64,000 bases of DNA. It comes from Chrysoperla carnea (Eukaryota; Arthropoda; Insecta; Neuroptera; Chrysopidae). Location of the stretch: positions 3,531,001 through 3,595,000 of the forward strand of contig NC_058342.1 of assembly GCF_905475395.1 (NCBI RefSeq). The letters run 5' to 3'. The notes beneath the pieces were generated by a model. The model was not told the DNA's origin, did no database searches, and was given only the letters and a program-made list of their open reading frames with translations. Position numbers and translations under genes: made by a program. Numbering within the stretch: the stretch's first letter is position 1; every line of letters begins with the position of its first letter. Positions 47,556 through 58,008 of this stretch are shown piece by piece.

Positions 47556-48946
47556 AGTAGAAGAGTCATGTATGTTTCAGCGCAAAAGAATGGTACACTT
47601 TTCAAAAAAGGGCAAACCTAGGTGAATGTTGGAAACCTCGGTTGAATGCGAAGTTGGAGGGGATAGATGACGTCATTGACCAATAGTAAATCAAGATGGC
47701 GTTGGGAGGTGTGGTGGGGGTGAGGAATGACATAAACGGGGCTTGACCAATAGTGATGGGCGTGGTTGACAGGAGTGTGTTTCTTGGAAGTGAGGCTTAA
47801 AGGGGGCGGGAATTGGACGTTAGATGAGATAATCGAGCCCACTTTCAACCCCAAAGTATGGTACACTTTTCCAAAAAGGGCAAACCTAGGTGAATGTTGG
47901 AAACCTCGGCATTGACCAATAGTAAATCAAGATGGCGTCGGGAGGTGTGGTGTTGGGGAATAATGGCTGCCTAAGCATTGATGACGTCATTGACCAATAG
48001 TAAATCAAGATGGCGTTGGGAGGTGTGGTGGGGTGAGGAATGGCTAAACGGGGGGTTGGCTTTAACCAATAGTGGCGGAGAGTGAACAGGGGGCGGGACG
48101 TAAGGGCAAACCTAGGTGAATGTTGGAAACCTCGGCATTGGCCAATAGTAAATCAAGATGGAGTCGGGAGGTGTGGTGTTGGGGAATAATGGCTGCCTAA
48201 GCATTGATGACGTCATTGGCTTTGACCAATAGTGGCGGAGAGTGAACGGGGGGCGGGACGTTGACATTAGTCAGCAATTTTCAAGAATATGTTAATTTGA
48301 CCTTGAAAAATATTGTAATTTGACACTTTATACATGATAAAATTCAAAACACGTGACCGGATGTTAATATTTTTTTATGATTAAGCAATGTAATATGACA
48401 CTTGAAATTTACATAATAAAAATACATGTTCAAACTTGTTTGAATGGACTTTGATCTTAAAATAATTTTACACGTGTCAGCAATTTTCAAGAATATGTTT
48501 GACCTTGAAAAATATGATATCATCATCTTGTAACAAGTTCAAACTTGTTTGAAATAATTTTACATGTGTCAAAACACGTGACCGGATGCTAATATTTTTT
48601 TATGATTAAGCAATGTAATATGACACTTGAACGTGTTAGATAATAATTTGCAAATCTGAATTCCAAGAAAAGAATATTATGAGTCTGCAATTTTCAAGAA
48701 TATGTTGAAATAGATATCATCTAACCTTGAAAAATATTGTAATTTGACACTTTAAGTATACATGATAAAATTCAAGATACGTGACCGGATGTTAATATTT
48801 TTTTATGATTAAGCAATGTAATATGACACTTGAAATTTACATAATAAAAATACATGTTCAAACTTGTTTGAACTTGTTTAAACTTGTCTGAATTCCAAGA
48901 AAAAATAATTAGTTTGAATTACGATTATAAAAATATCAAATTACAA
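47556..48946. repeat. Polinton left terminal inverted repeat (1391 bp)
   Basis: Matches the reverse complement of 59,452-60,843 almost throughout. The outer 700 bases are GC-richer and consist of shuffled tandem blocks: TTGACCAATAG with CCAATAG seven times; TGACGTCA at 47,668, 47,982 and 48,208; AATCAAGATGG four times; and GGGCGGGA three times. The inner 650 bases are AT-rich with repeats of CACGTGACCGGATG and CAAACTTGTTTGAA. No frame of note. Confidence 0.95.
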
Positions 48947-48953
48947 CTTTTTT

Positions 48954-48980
48954 AGTGGTGGGGATAATGCTATAAAAAGT
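48954..48980 (+). promoter_or_regulatory. Putative PolB promoter (AGTGGTGG plus TATA)
   Basis: AGTGGTGGGGATAATGC followed by TATAAAAAG, immediately inside the left TIR and about 370 bases before the PolB ATG. The same AGTGGTGG plus TATA-like arrangement lies ahead of the 140-aa gene (53,393) and the 120-aa gene (59,250, minus). Confidence 0.6.
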
Positions 48981-49059
48981 GATGTACGTAGCTGTTGAAG
49001 TATCTCTTTTGAAATTCACCTTTGCTTCAGTTAGTTTTTTCCGCATATATTTTTTACGT

Positions 49060-49061
49060 TA

Positions 49062-49156
<95 letters not shown>

Positions 49157-49157
49157 T
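49060..49157 (+). repeat. (ATT)n microsatellite in PolB 5' leader
   Basis: About 33 uninterrupted TAT/ATT triplets between promoter and PolB start. Confidence 0.95.
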
Positions 49158-49294
49158 TGTTTTTGATATATTTATTATTCTAAACTTAGTCTATATATTT
49201 TATAAAAAAAAACAAATATTACTCATTTGCCAGTTAACTCTAGTGTTGAACGGTTCGGTAACGTATATTTTGCTTAGTATTTGAAAATATAACG

Positions 49295-49352
49295 GTAAGT
49301 GTATAAATTTTTTAAATAATATTGTGAAACTTAAATATAATTTTTTTGAAAG
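49295..49352 (+). other. Probable 5'-UTR intron of PolB
   Basis: A GTAAGT donor at 49,295 and a T-rich tract ending in AG at 49,351-49,352, directly before the ATG. Its size (58 bp) matches the other introns of this gene. Confidence 0.5.
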
Positions 49353-52300
49353 ATGGACACCTACGAACAAAATGTTATGCAAACGCTAAACGCGGTACCT
49401 CAAGGTGGTAGCACTGATATGATGAAGAAAGTGGAGAGAGCGTTGAGGCTCATCAAGACGGTGGAGGAAGCTGAGCGATGGATGATACTTAATAAGCAGA
49501 ACATCCGCTTATTCAAAAAGATGTTGATGTTAAAGAAAGAAAATCCTCTGCGTCTTGAAGCTAATATTGGACTTTGTAAATCATACCAGCGGCAACTTCA
49601 CCGACTGCGATTAGATTTAGTTAAGCAAGGTGGTGGTGTCACCAAAAAACAAAATCGACATCTAATCTGGGAGACAATTGAAACCCACCACCAGGGCAGG
49701 GTGAAGACTGGTATGATTACCAATTTGGATTATAAAGATCCAAATATATTTTTCAACCGGGCATTTCCAATGTTTAGAAGACACGTTCGGCGTGAGCTAG
49801 TGAAGCATCCCCTCAAGGTAAGTAAAATTTAAGATTTATAATTTAAATAGTCTAATGAGATTTTTTTTCAGGTGTATATTATGTTCACGGGCAATTTCAT
49901 TAAGCCCACCACCAAAGAGGAGGATTTGAAAACATTTATAACGTCGGCCAAGGAAATGTATCTGACAACGGACATGCAGGAGTGGTACAATGATCATGTC
50001 AAAAACTATTTGCTGAAAAAATTGGAAGAATTCCAGGAACGCGATAGCGGTTGGGCTCTTGACATGATCATAAATATTCGAGTCCACATGAATAAGTACT
50101 CTCCGATCACAGCTGGGACTTTTTGTGAACTACCACCAGTCATCAAAAATAAATTGGCTGTGGTTAATGTCCGGAATGATGACCAACACTGTTTTCTATG
50201 GTCGATAATGTCAGCACTTTACCCGGTTGAAAAGGATCCTCAACGCTTGAATAAGTACCCGCACTATAGTCATTATTTGAAATATGATGGATTAAAGTTT
50301 CCCATGTCTCTGGATCAAATTAATAAATTTGAAAAGATGAACCCGCAGCTATCGATTAACGTGTACGGCTACAAAGTTACGTTTCTACGTGATTTAGAAA
50401 TTTTCCCTGTACGCGTTAGTTCGAACACTGCGGGGCAGAAAATTCATCTATTGGCTGTGGAGAATGGGAACAGTCACCACTTTTGCTGGATAAAAAATTT
50501 AGCAAAGTTGAGTCGATCGGGTGTAACAAAACACGTAGGTAAAATTTATTTATGTGATCGATGTCTCAACTATTTTGCTACAGAAGTCAAACTCCAACAG
50601 CATTCAGTAAATTGTGGTGAAAAAGAAGCGGTGCGGGTACGAATGCCTGAAACTGATGACGAGCGGTTCGTTGAGTTCAAAGATTTCAACAGCAAGGAAC
50701 GTGTTGAGTATATGGTGTACGCTGACTTTGAGGCACTATTGGTACCACAACATCATGAAGACATGGAAATGGATCATGGGTCTTATACAAAAAATATTCA
50801 AAAACATGTACCCTACAGTGTAGGTTACTATGTTCATTGTACCCATGATCCCAACCAATCGTTTTATAAGGCATACCGTGGTGCTGATTGTGTCAAGTGG
50901 TTTGTTCATGAACTGGAACAAGTAGCGTACTCATTAGAGCAAAAAATAAAACACGTTAAACCAATGTATCCGCTCACCGTCGAACAAGAACTGGATTTTA
51001 TGTCAGCAGAGAAGTGTCACATTTGTGATAAAGATTTCGTATCCAATTCCATACGTGTTCGCGACCATTCACATCGCACAGGTAATGTAATTTATTTATT
51101 ATTTTTTAATTTCATCTAATTTTATATTAATCTATTTTAGGTATCTACCGTGGAGCAGCACACCAATTTTGTAATCTGCATTATCAAGATTCAAGGGTGA
51201 TACCTGTTGTGATGCACAACTTAAGTGGGTACGATTCGCATTTTATTATTGAAGCTCTGCTGACGGAAATCGACGGTCAAGTTGATGTGTTGCCCATCAA
51301 CAAAGAAAAGTACATCAGTTTCACAAAGCACGTCTCGGACATTCAATTAAGATTCATTGATTCCTTCCGATTTCTCGCAGACAAGTTGGAAAATCTGGCC
51401 TCATATTTAGATAATGATAAAAAATCCATTTTACATAAAGAGGTAAATGATAAAAAATAATTAATTTTTAATACAGGGTTGTAATTTGTTTTTTAATTTT
51501 TTATAGGTCAGTAATGATGAACAATTTCAATTGCTAACGAGAAAAGGTGTATTTCCATATGAATACATGAGTAGCTGGGGACGTCTCCAAGAGACAAAAT
51601 TACCACCAAAGGAGGCGTTCTACAGTGTGTTAACAGATGAACACATAACGGATGAGGATTATAACCATGCGATACAGGTATGGAACACATTCAATTTACA
51701 TACACTAGGTGATTATTCAGACCTGTATATGAAAACTGATGTGTTACTACTTGCGGATATTTTTGAAAATTTCCGTAACACTTGTATTCATAGCTATAAT
51801 CTCGATCCTAGTCACTATTACACACTTCCTGGCTATACGTGGAGCGCCATGTTGAAATACACCAATATCAAATTGGAATTGTTCACGGATATTGATGACT
51901 TGTTGTTTATCGAGAAAGGAATCAGAGGCGGTGTAAGTCAATGTTCTAATCGCTATGCTAAGGCAAACAATAAGTACATGGAAGAGGGGTATGATAAAAC
52001 TCAAGAAGATGTCTACCTTATGTATTATGATGTGGTGAACCTATATGGTGCAGCAATGTGTGGATACCTACCAACAGGAAATTTTAAGTGGGTCGACACA
52101 CCAAACATCGAGGATGTTGCAGATGATTCACCAGTCGGGTACATTTTAGAAGTAGACCTTGAAATACCCCAACATCTACATGATAACTTTAGCGATTTAC
52201 CGCCATGTCCGGAGACAACGAAACCACCTGGATCAAAACAAAAATATCTTCTGTCAACCCTTTACAATAAGACCAACTATGTCGTGCACTACAGGAATTT

Positions 52301-53234
52301 AAAACTGTATACACAACTCGGTGTTAAGGTAACAAAATACCACCGTGTGTTACAATTCGATCAATCTGCATGGTTGAAACCATATATTGATTTCAATACC
52401 GAGATGCGCAAGAACGCCTCAAATGAGTTTGAAAAAGCATTATTCAAACTCATGATTAATGCCATCTTCGGTAAAACCATGGAGAATGTGAGGAAACATC
52501 GGGTTGTGTACATACGAAAAAATTGGGATGGAAAACATGGTGTGAAGAAATTAATTGCCAATCCCAATTTTCACAGTATGATGGTGCTCGACAATGACGT
52601 CAGTATTGTTGAAATGAAAAAATCACAGATACGTTTCAACAAACCCATCTACATAGGCTTCACAATTTTAGACATATCGAAAACGTTTGTGTATGACTTC
52701 CACTACAACTACATGTACCAACGGTACAACCCCACAAATGTCAGGTTATTATACACAGACACCGATAGTCTAATTTATAGCGTGAAAAATACTGACGTCT
52801 TCGAGGTCATGAAACAGGATATTAATCGTTTTGATACGGCTGACTATGCACCCGACAACATCTATGGTATGCCACTACGTAATAAGAAAGTCAAGGGTTT
52901 AATGTCCGATGAAAATAATGGTGATGTTATGCTAGAATTTGTCGGATTACGTAGCAAAATGTATGCTATTCGGGTGCAAAATAAAAAAGAGACTAAACGA
53001 TCCAAGGGTCTCAAGAAGTCAGCTATCCGAAAACTTACTTTTGAGGACTATAAGCGGTGTTTGCTTGAGAACCGTAACTTTTACCATGTTCAGCAAAGCA
53101 TCCAATCCAAGCGACACCGCTTACATACCATCAAACAGCAGAAAGTGGGCTTATCACCATTTGACCAAAAACGATACATTACTCACAATTCATGTGAAAC
53201 AAAACCATGGGGCCACTATAGCATTATTTGTTGA
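49353..53234 (+). CDS. polB: Protein-primed family B DNA polymerase of Polinton, four coding exons
   Basis: Replicates the element from protein-primed ends. Exons 49,353-49,817, 49,872-51,081, 51,141-51,442 and 51,507-53,234 all have GT-AG borders and join in frame to 1,234 residues, a usual size for the family. A CDRC...H zinc-finger-like motif is at about 381-403. The 3'-5' exonuclease has YADFEAL (Exo I, about 438), a second CHIC..C zinc site with [10 protein letters not shown] (about 537-560), [10 protein letters not shown] (Exo II, about 583) and [11 protein letters not shown] (Exo III, about 733). Polymerase motifs are [10 protein letters not shown] (A, about 834), [10 protein letters not shown] (B, about 977) and YTDTDSLIY (C, about 1075). 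The C-terminus ends with the family's KRYI...GHYSI pattern. No stop or frameshift interrupts the exons. The introns are 54, 59 and 64 bases. Expression is probably driven from the left TIR and the promoter at 48,954. Confidence 0.95.
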
Positions 53235-53392
53235 GTGTAAGTATTTTATATTTTTTGTTTTTAATATTTAGCTAATTTTTGCTGTTGTTTCAGAAATGTG
53301 TCCTGCTGTTGTGATGATCCTCAAAGTGGTTCGGTATTGTGATAGGTGTACAAACAATTGATAGAGTAGTGCGCATGAACAATTGATAGAGT

Positions 53393-53415
53393 AGTGGTGG
53401 GGGTGTAAAAAAAAC
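53393..53415 (+). promoter_or_regulatory. Putative promoter of the 140-aa gene
   Basis: AGTGGTGGGGGTGTAAAAAAA lies about 60-80 bases before the ATG at 53,474 and after a duplicated CAATTGATAGAGTAGT. It matches the AGTGGTGG promoter motif at 48,954. Confidence 0.5.
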
Positions 53416-53473
53416 TGATAGTTAGGTAGAATTATTGTAGAAAACAATTTAGTGTTAGTTTAAACATACAAAA

Positions 53474-53896
53474 ATGCAAGACTTTGGTAATCATAATAGT
53501 GATAACAACTGTATTGTTAATATGATTAAAGATAATTGTAGTTTAAGCACTTTAAACAATGTGTTAACAAAGTATTTTAAAACATTGGTTAATATGGCAA
53601 TTAAATGTGGTCGACCGGAAACTTTAAACTACCTTATTGATAAGGTAGAACAAATGGACTTAGAAGTGAAATTTTCCCCATCATCAGACGATGAAGACAA
53701 ACAAATTTGGAACTGGATTTTAAAAAATATCCACTCTGGACAAAAAGATGGAATTGTAGGACTATCCATTTTTGAACAATCTTACTACAGTGTATTTACA
53801 TCAAACGAGTTATCCGACTATGTTCAAGTGAAAGAAATAATTGAAAATTATCTTATGAAGAAAGATGATGATGATAATGGACACTTTTCAGAATAA
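53474..53896 (+). CDS. Unrecognised 140-aa Polinton protein
   Basis: An intact frame with its own putative promoter, directly downstream of PolB on the same strand. The sequence is polar and acidic, with predicted helices (NMIKDNCSLSTLNNVLTKYF, ETLNYLIDKVEQM) and a very acidic tail (KKDDDDNG). There are no cysteine clusters, signal peptide or membrane segment. I do not recognise the family. Position and size would fit one of the small accessory proteins of Polintons. The stop codon lies within the first copy of an 88-base direct repeat. Confidence 0.65.
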   Translation: MQDFGNHNSDNNCIVNMIKDNCSLSTLNNVLTKYFKTLVNMAIKCGRPETLNYLIDKVEQMDLEVKFSPSSDDEDKQIWNWILKNIHSGQKDGIVGLSIFEQSYYSVFTSNELSDYVQVKEIIENYLMKKDDDDNGHFSE

Positions 53897-54058
53897 TAAT
53901 TATAATGTATTTTCGATAATTTATAAATATATATTTTTTAAATATTATTATAATACAACTCTGTTTTTATACTTTTCAGAATAATAATTATAATGTATTT
54001 TCGATAATTTATAAATATATATTTTTTAAATATTATTATAATAAAACTCTGTTTTTAT
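53883..54058 (+). repeat. 88-bp direct repeat, two copies
   Basis: 53,883-53,970 and 53,971-54,058 are almost identical (ACTTTTCAGAATAATAATT...). The first includes the last codons and stop of the 140-aa gene. Confidence 0.9.
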
Positions 54059-54130
54059 ATGTTAGAGATAAAATTTTACAATAAAAATAATATTTTTACA
54101 ATGTGATATTTTTTATTTTTTTATAAATCA

Positions 54131-54360
54131 CAAGTATGTTCACAAAAGCGGTCCACTATGACAAATTTTTGTTTGTTACAAGTATGTTCGCAAAAACGTT
54201 CCACTATAAAAGGAGACTTTTTTGTCAATATATGAATTGTGTAAAGAGTCGTACCCTAACCGGACTTTAACTTTGGATCCACGTTTAGCTAAGACCTTTT
54301 CCATTAAATAAATGTTCGGATCGTGAACTTTTTGTAATTCTTCGGCATAGAAACCACCCA
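54131..54360 (-). pseudogene. Integrase C-terminal chromodomain fragment, inverted copy
   Basis: Minus strand: GGFYAEELQKVHDPNIYLMEKVLAKRGSKVKV..LGYDSLHNSYI. This is the chromodomain-like C-terminus of Polinton/retroviral-type integrase (FYeeELqkv...YlVEKVL...VKWlGf..HNSWI). One codon, the conserved tryptophan of KWLGY, is deleted. The homology with 57,440-57,675 ends abruptly at about 54,360, where a minisatellite flank begins. About 45 bases of shared 3' flank follow the stop, so this is an inverted duplicate and not a separate gene. Confidence 0.75.
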
Positions 54361-54418
54361 TTACTTGAGGAAAACAAATATAATTAAATAACAAGTTTAT
54401 AATAACTTTATCAAAAAT

Positions 54419-54787
54419 TAAAAAGCCGGAGTAAAATCGGCGAAAGTCGGAGCAAAATCGACGAAAACTGGAGTAAAACCGGAGTAAAATCGGCGAAAGT
54501 CGGAGTAAAACCGGTGTAAAATCGGCGAAAGTCGGAGCAAAATCGGTGAAAACTGGAGAAAAACCGGAGTAAAATCGGCGAAAGTCGGAGCAAAATCGGT
54601 GAAAACCGGAGTAAAACCAGAGTAAAATCGGTGAAAGCCGGAGTAAAATCGGCGAAAGTCGGAGCAAAATCGGTGAAAACCAGAGTAAAACCGGAGTAAA
54701 ATCGGCGAAAGTCGGAGCAAAATCGGTGAAAACCAGAGTAAAACCGGAGTAAAATCGGCGAAAGTCGGAGTAAAATCGGTGAAAACC
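54419..54787. repeat. 21-bp minisatellite 1 (AAAATCGGCGAAAGTCGGAGT-type)
   Basis: About 17 units of 21 bases plus some 11-base partial units. Consensus parts are AAAATCGGYGAAA and YCGGAGT. The unit length is a multiple of three, which keeps frames open on the minus strand. Confidence 0.95.
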
Positions 54788-55295
54788 TGTTTAAAACTGG
54801 TCTGTATCTGTTTAATACTGGTCTGTAGCTGTTTAATACTGGTTTTGACCTGTTTAATACTGGTCTGTATCTGTTTAATACTGGTTTTGACCTGTTTAAT
54901 ACTGGTCTGTATCTGTTTAATACTGGTTTTAACCTGTTTAATACTGGTTTTGACCTGTTTAATACTGGTTTTAACCTGTTTAATACTGGTTTTGACCTGT
55001 TTAATACTGGTTTTGACCTGTTTAATACTGGTTTTGACCTGTTTAATACTGGTCTGTATCTGTTTAATACTGGTCTGTATCTGTTTAATACTGGTTTTAA
55101 CCTGTTTAATACTGGTTTTGACCTGTTTAATACTGGTTTTGACCTGTTTAATACTGGTTTTAACCTGTTTAATACTGGTTTTAACCTGTTTAATACTGGT
55201 CTGTACCTGTTTTATACTGGTTTTAACCTGTTTAATACTGGTCTGTATCTGTTTAATACTGGTTTTAACCTGTTTAATACTGGTCTGTTTAGAAA
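54788..55295. repeat. 21-bp minisatellite 2 (TTTAATACTGGTTTTGACCTG-type)
   Basis: About 24 units of 21 bases, alternating between TTTTGACCTG and TCTGTATCTG variants. It adjoins minisatellite 1 without a gap. The minus strand is open for 300 codons across both arrays and reads a TSIKQVK heptad. The plus strand is open as well, so openness follows from the repeat and not from selection. Confidence 0.95.
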
Positions 55296-55690
55296 GAGGT
55301 CTGGTTTTCAAATCTAACAAGCATCATCAATCAACCCATATAATATGCTCTTTATATGGAATATAATAAATCAACTTGTACTTTAGATTAGATAAAAAAA
55401 ATTTTATTTAAAAAAATTATAATTTTATATTAAAACAAAATACATAATCATCTAATTTTTTAATATTATTTATTGTTTAAATATGATCTTTTAGGTAGGG
55501 TGTCACACATAAAAACACCACAAAAATACGGAATTTTAAATTGTTTAGCATACGCATGTAGATCTGTATCGTAAAGTGCTCTGGGTTGTATTAAAATTTT
55601 AGTCTTAGTTACATTGCATTTTCATAAACAACAACCTGCTCTGAGTGTTTATTACCAGAAAATACAGACACACAAACATATCATGGTCGT
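55296..55690. other. AT-rich spacer before the ATPase remnant
   Basis: No clear coding sequence. If the ATPase had an upstream exon it would lie here, but none is recognisable. Confidence 0.5.
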
Positions 55691-55710
55691 CTATTTTCAG
55701 ATTCACTATG

Positions 55711-56291
55711 AACAATTATATGTGGCCCTAGTGGTTGTGGTAAAACCAATGTTATGTTGAATTTAATTTAAGATGAAAATGGTTTACGCTTTGAAAACAT
55801 TTATGTGTACAGTAAATCTGTTTACCAACCGAAATATCAATTACTAGAAGAGACTTTAAAATTAGTGAAAGGGGTTGGCTATTTTTCCACTTAGTGATAC
55901 TAGTGAAATTCCTAGTCTGAATGAAGCTCGAGAAAAAAGTCTTTTCATTTTTGATGATGTGAGCTGTCATTCACAACAGAGAAGTAGAGAATACTTTAGT
56001 ATGGATCGTCATCGAAAAATTGATTGTTTCTACCTATGTCAGAGCTACGCACGTGTTCTAAAGCATAACATAAGGGGCAATGTTAATTGCTTGGTGCTAT
56101 TCAAAACGGATGAAATGAATCTAAAACACATATTCTACAATCATGTTGGCTCTGATATGAATTTTCAAAAATTTCATGATTTATATCGACATTGTTGGAG
56201 TTCACCAAATGGATTTGTTGTAATAATGAAAAATTTCTCTATGAATGCAGGTCGTTATAGGAATGGATTTGATGAATTTATTGAACTGTAG
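55711..56291 (+). pseudogene. Polinton packaging ATPase (FtsK/HerA-type), broken
   Basis: Would pump element DNA into capsids. Walker A ICGPSGCGKTNVM is at 55,718-55,759, and ENIYVYSKSVYQPKYQLLEE follows. After a frame change near 55,880 comes Walker B SLFIFDDV (about 55,938-55,962), then REYFSMDRHRKIDCFYLCQSYARV, the arginine/sensor-like region of this family, and a full C-terminus to TAG 56,289. Breaks: TGA just before Walker A (about 55,708), TAA at 55,769-55,771 and a one-base insertion near 55,880. The last 138 codons are open. It is a recent pseudogene. Confidence 0.85.
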
Positions 56292-56426
56292 TGTCACCAA
56301 TACTTTGTGTGTTTTTTCAGATTCATAATAATAATTTTTTTCTGTAAATTTTTTTTAAAATGTAAATTTTAATCATTAATAAATAAAAAAAAATATTTAT
56401 AAGATTTTTATTAAATAAAACCTTTA

Positions 56427-57150
56427 TTCTAATCTCATAACACGTGTAAAATTATTTTAAGATCTAATGCGATTCAAACAAGTTTAAACATGTTCAAACA
56501 AGTTTGAACATGTATTTTTATTCAAACAAGTTTGAACTTGTAACAAGATGATGATATCATATTTTTCAAGGTCAAATTAACATATTTTTGAAAATAGCTG
56601 ACACATGTAAAATTATTTTAAGATCAAAGTCCATTCAAACAAGTTTGAACATGTATTTTTATTATGTAAATTTCAAGTGTCATATTACATTGCTTAATCA
56701 TAAAAAAATATTAATATCCGGTCACGTGTTTTGATACATGTAAAATTATTTCAAACAAGTTTGAACTTGTTACAAGATGATGATATCATATTTTTCAAGG
56801 TCAAATCTATTTCAACATATTCTTGAAAATTGCTGACTCATAATATTCTTTTCTTGGAATTCAGATTTGCAAATTATTATCTAACACGTTCAAGTGTCAT
56901 ATTACATTGCTTAATCATAAAAAAATATTAGCATCCGGTCACGTGTAAAATTATTTTAAGTCGATTAAAACAAGTTTGAACTTGTAACAGGATGATGATA
57001 TCATATTTTTCAAGGTTAGATGTTATCTATTTCAACATTAAAAAAAAAAATAAACACCCGGTCACGTGTCTTGAATTTTATCATGTATATTTAAAGTGTC
57101 AAATTACAATATTTTTCAAGGTTAGATGATATCTATTTCAACATATTCTT
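56427..57150. repeat. Internal block of inner-TIR sequence
   Basis: Starts TCTAATCTCATAACACGTGTAAAATTATTT, matching 59,274 onward, and carries the same CAAACAAGTTTGAA, GATGATGATATCAT and CATCCGGTCACGTG blocks as the right TIR, in direct orientation with it and inverted to the left TIR. It lacks the GC-rich outer TIR part. Confidence 0.85.
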
Positions 57151-57359
57151 AAGAATTCTCTTTCTCCTGTCCCGTTAGATTTGGATATGAACCAGATATG
57201 AACTGAGAAATCAGAGTATTAAAGCAGATATAAAAACAATTTTATTAAAAAAATTGAAAAAATCAGAGTATTAAAGCAGTTATCAAATCAATTTTGTTAA
57301 AAAACTTATAAAATCGGAGTAGTTTTTAACAAAAACTTATAAAATCGGAGTAGTTACCA

Positions 57360-57599
57360 GAAATATTCACCATTCACGAGGTGAAACTTACAAACCCAAG
57401 AACATATTTATTGAAGGATTACAACAACAAAGATATAAAGGGTGGTTTCTATGCTGAAGAATTACAAAAAGTTCACGATCCAAACATTTATTTAGTGGAA
57501 AAGGTCTTAGCTAAACATGGATCTAACGTTAAAGTCACGTGGTTAGGGTTCGACTCTTTACATGATTCATATATTGATAAAAAAAGTCTCCTTTTATAG
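57360..57599 (+). pseudogene. Integrase C-terminal fragment (SH3-like plus chromodomain)
   Basis: An open piece reads EIFTIHEVKLTNPRTYLLKD, then GGFYAEELQKVHDPNIYLVEKVLAKHG and VTWLGFDSLHDSYID, stop at 57,597-57,599. It keeps the tryptophan lost in the other copy. A possible splice acceptor (TTACCAG) ends at 57,360, so it may have been a last exon. The upstream zinc-binding and DDE catalytic parts are missing; TIR-type sequence lies there instead. As it stands it cannot integrate DNA. Confidence 0.75.
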
Positions 57600-58008
57600 T
57601 GGAAAGTTTTTGCGAACATACTTGTAACAAAAAAATTTTGTCATAGTGGACCGCTTTTGTGAACATATTTGTGTTTTAAAAAAGGAAATGTATTTTTTTA
57701 ATATGAATATATATTAGACTAGGTTCATGAAATTTTATTGAAGCAATTTTTAACTAACACAAAACAATATAAAAATATTGTTGTAATACAAATGTTTTTT
57801 GATTCATGTTTATTACTCAAAATTACTTGATGGTGCGAATATAATTATCACAAACAAGGTGTATTTATAACCTGAAAATAAGGTGGTGAGGTCATTTCAT
57901 AGATAAAACAAAACAATGATTAATTAAATTATAGGTGTTTTTTATTGTAAATACAAACACATTTTAAAAAAAAACTTATCATAGACAATTATATTCATGT
58001 TTTTATTT
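57600..58008. other. Shared 3' flank of integrase fragment and AT-rich spacer
   Basis: 57,600-57,675 is the inverted counterpart of 54,206-54,131. The remainder is AT-rich and without features. Confidence 0.6.

Noticed and set aside
47618..47866. 82-codon minus-strand frame in the left TIR, repeated identically in the right TIR (60,533-60,781)
   Set aside because: It lies in the motif-rich TIR, has proline/histidine-rich low complexity and no recognisable domain. Identity between ends follows from the TIRs. Not excluded as a short peptide but unsupported.
48979..49284. 101-codon open stretch with a poly-tyrosine run
   Set aside because: Translation of the (ATT)n microsatellite upstream of PolB.
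54779..55366. 195-codon open stretch on the plus strand, hydrophobic LILVLTC repeats resembling membrane segments
   Set aside because: It is the reverse strand of the 21-bp minisatellite. A repeat whose unit is a multiple of three stays open by default. No start context or promoter.
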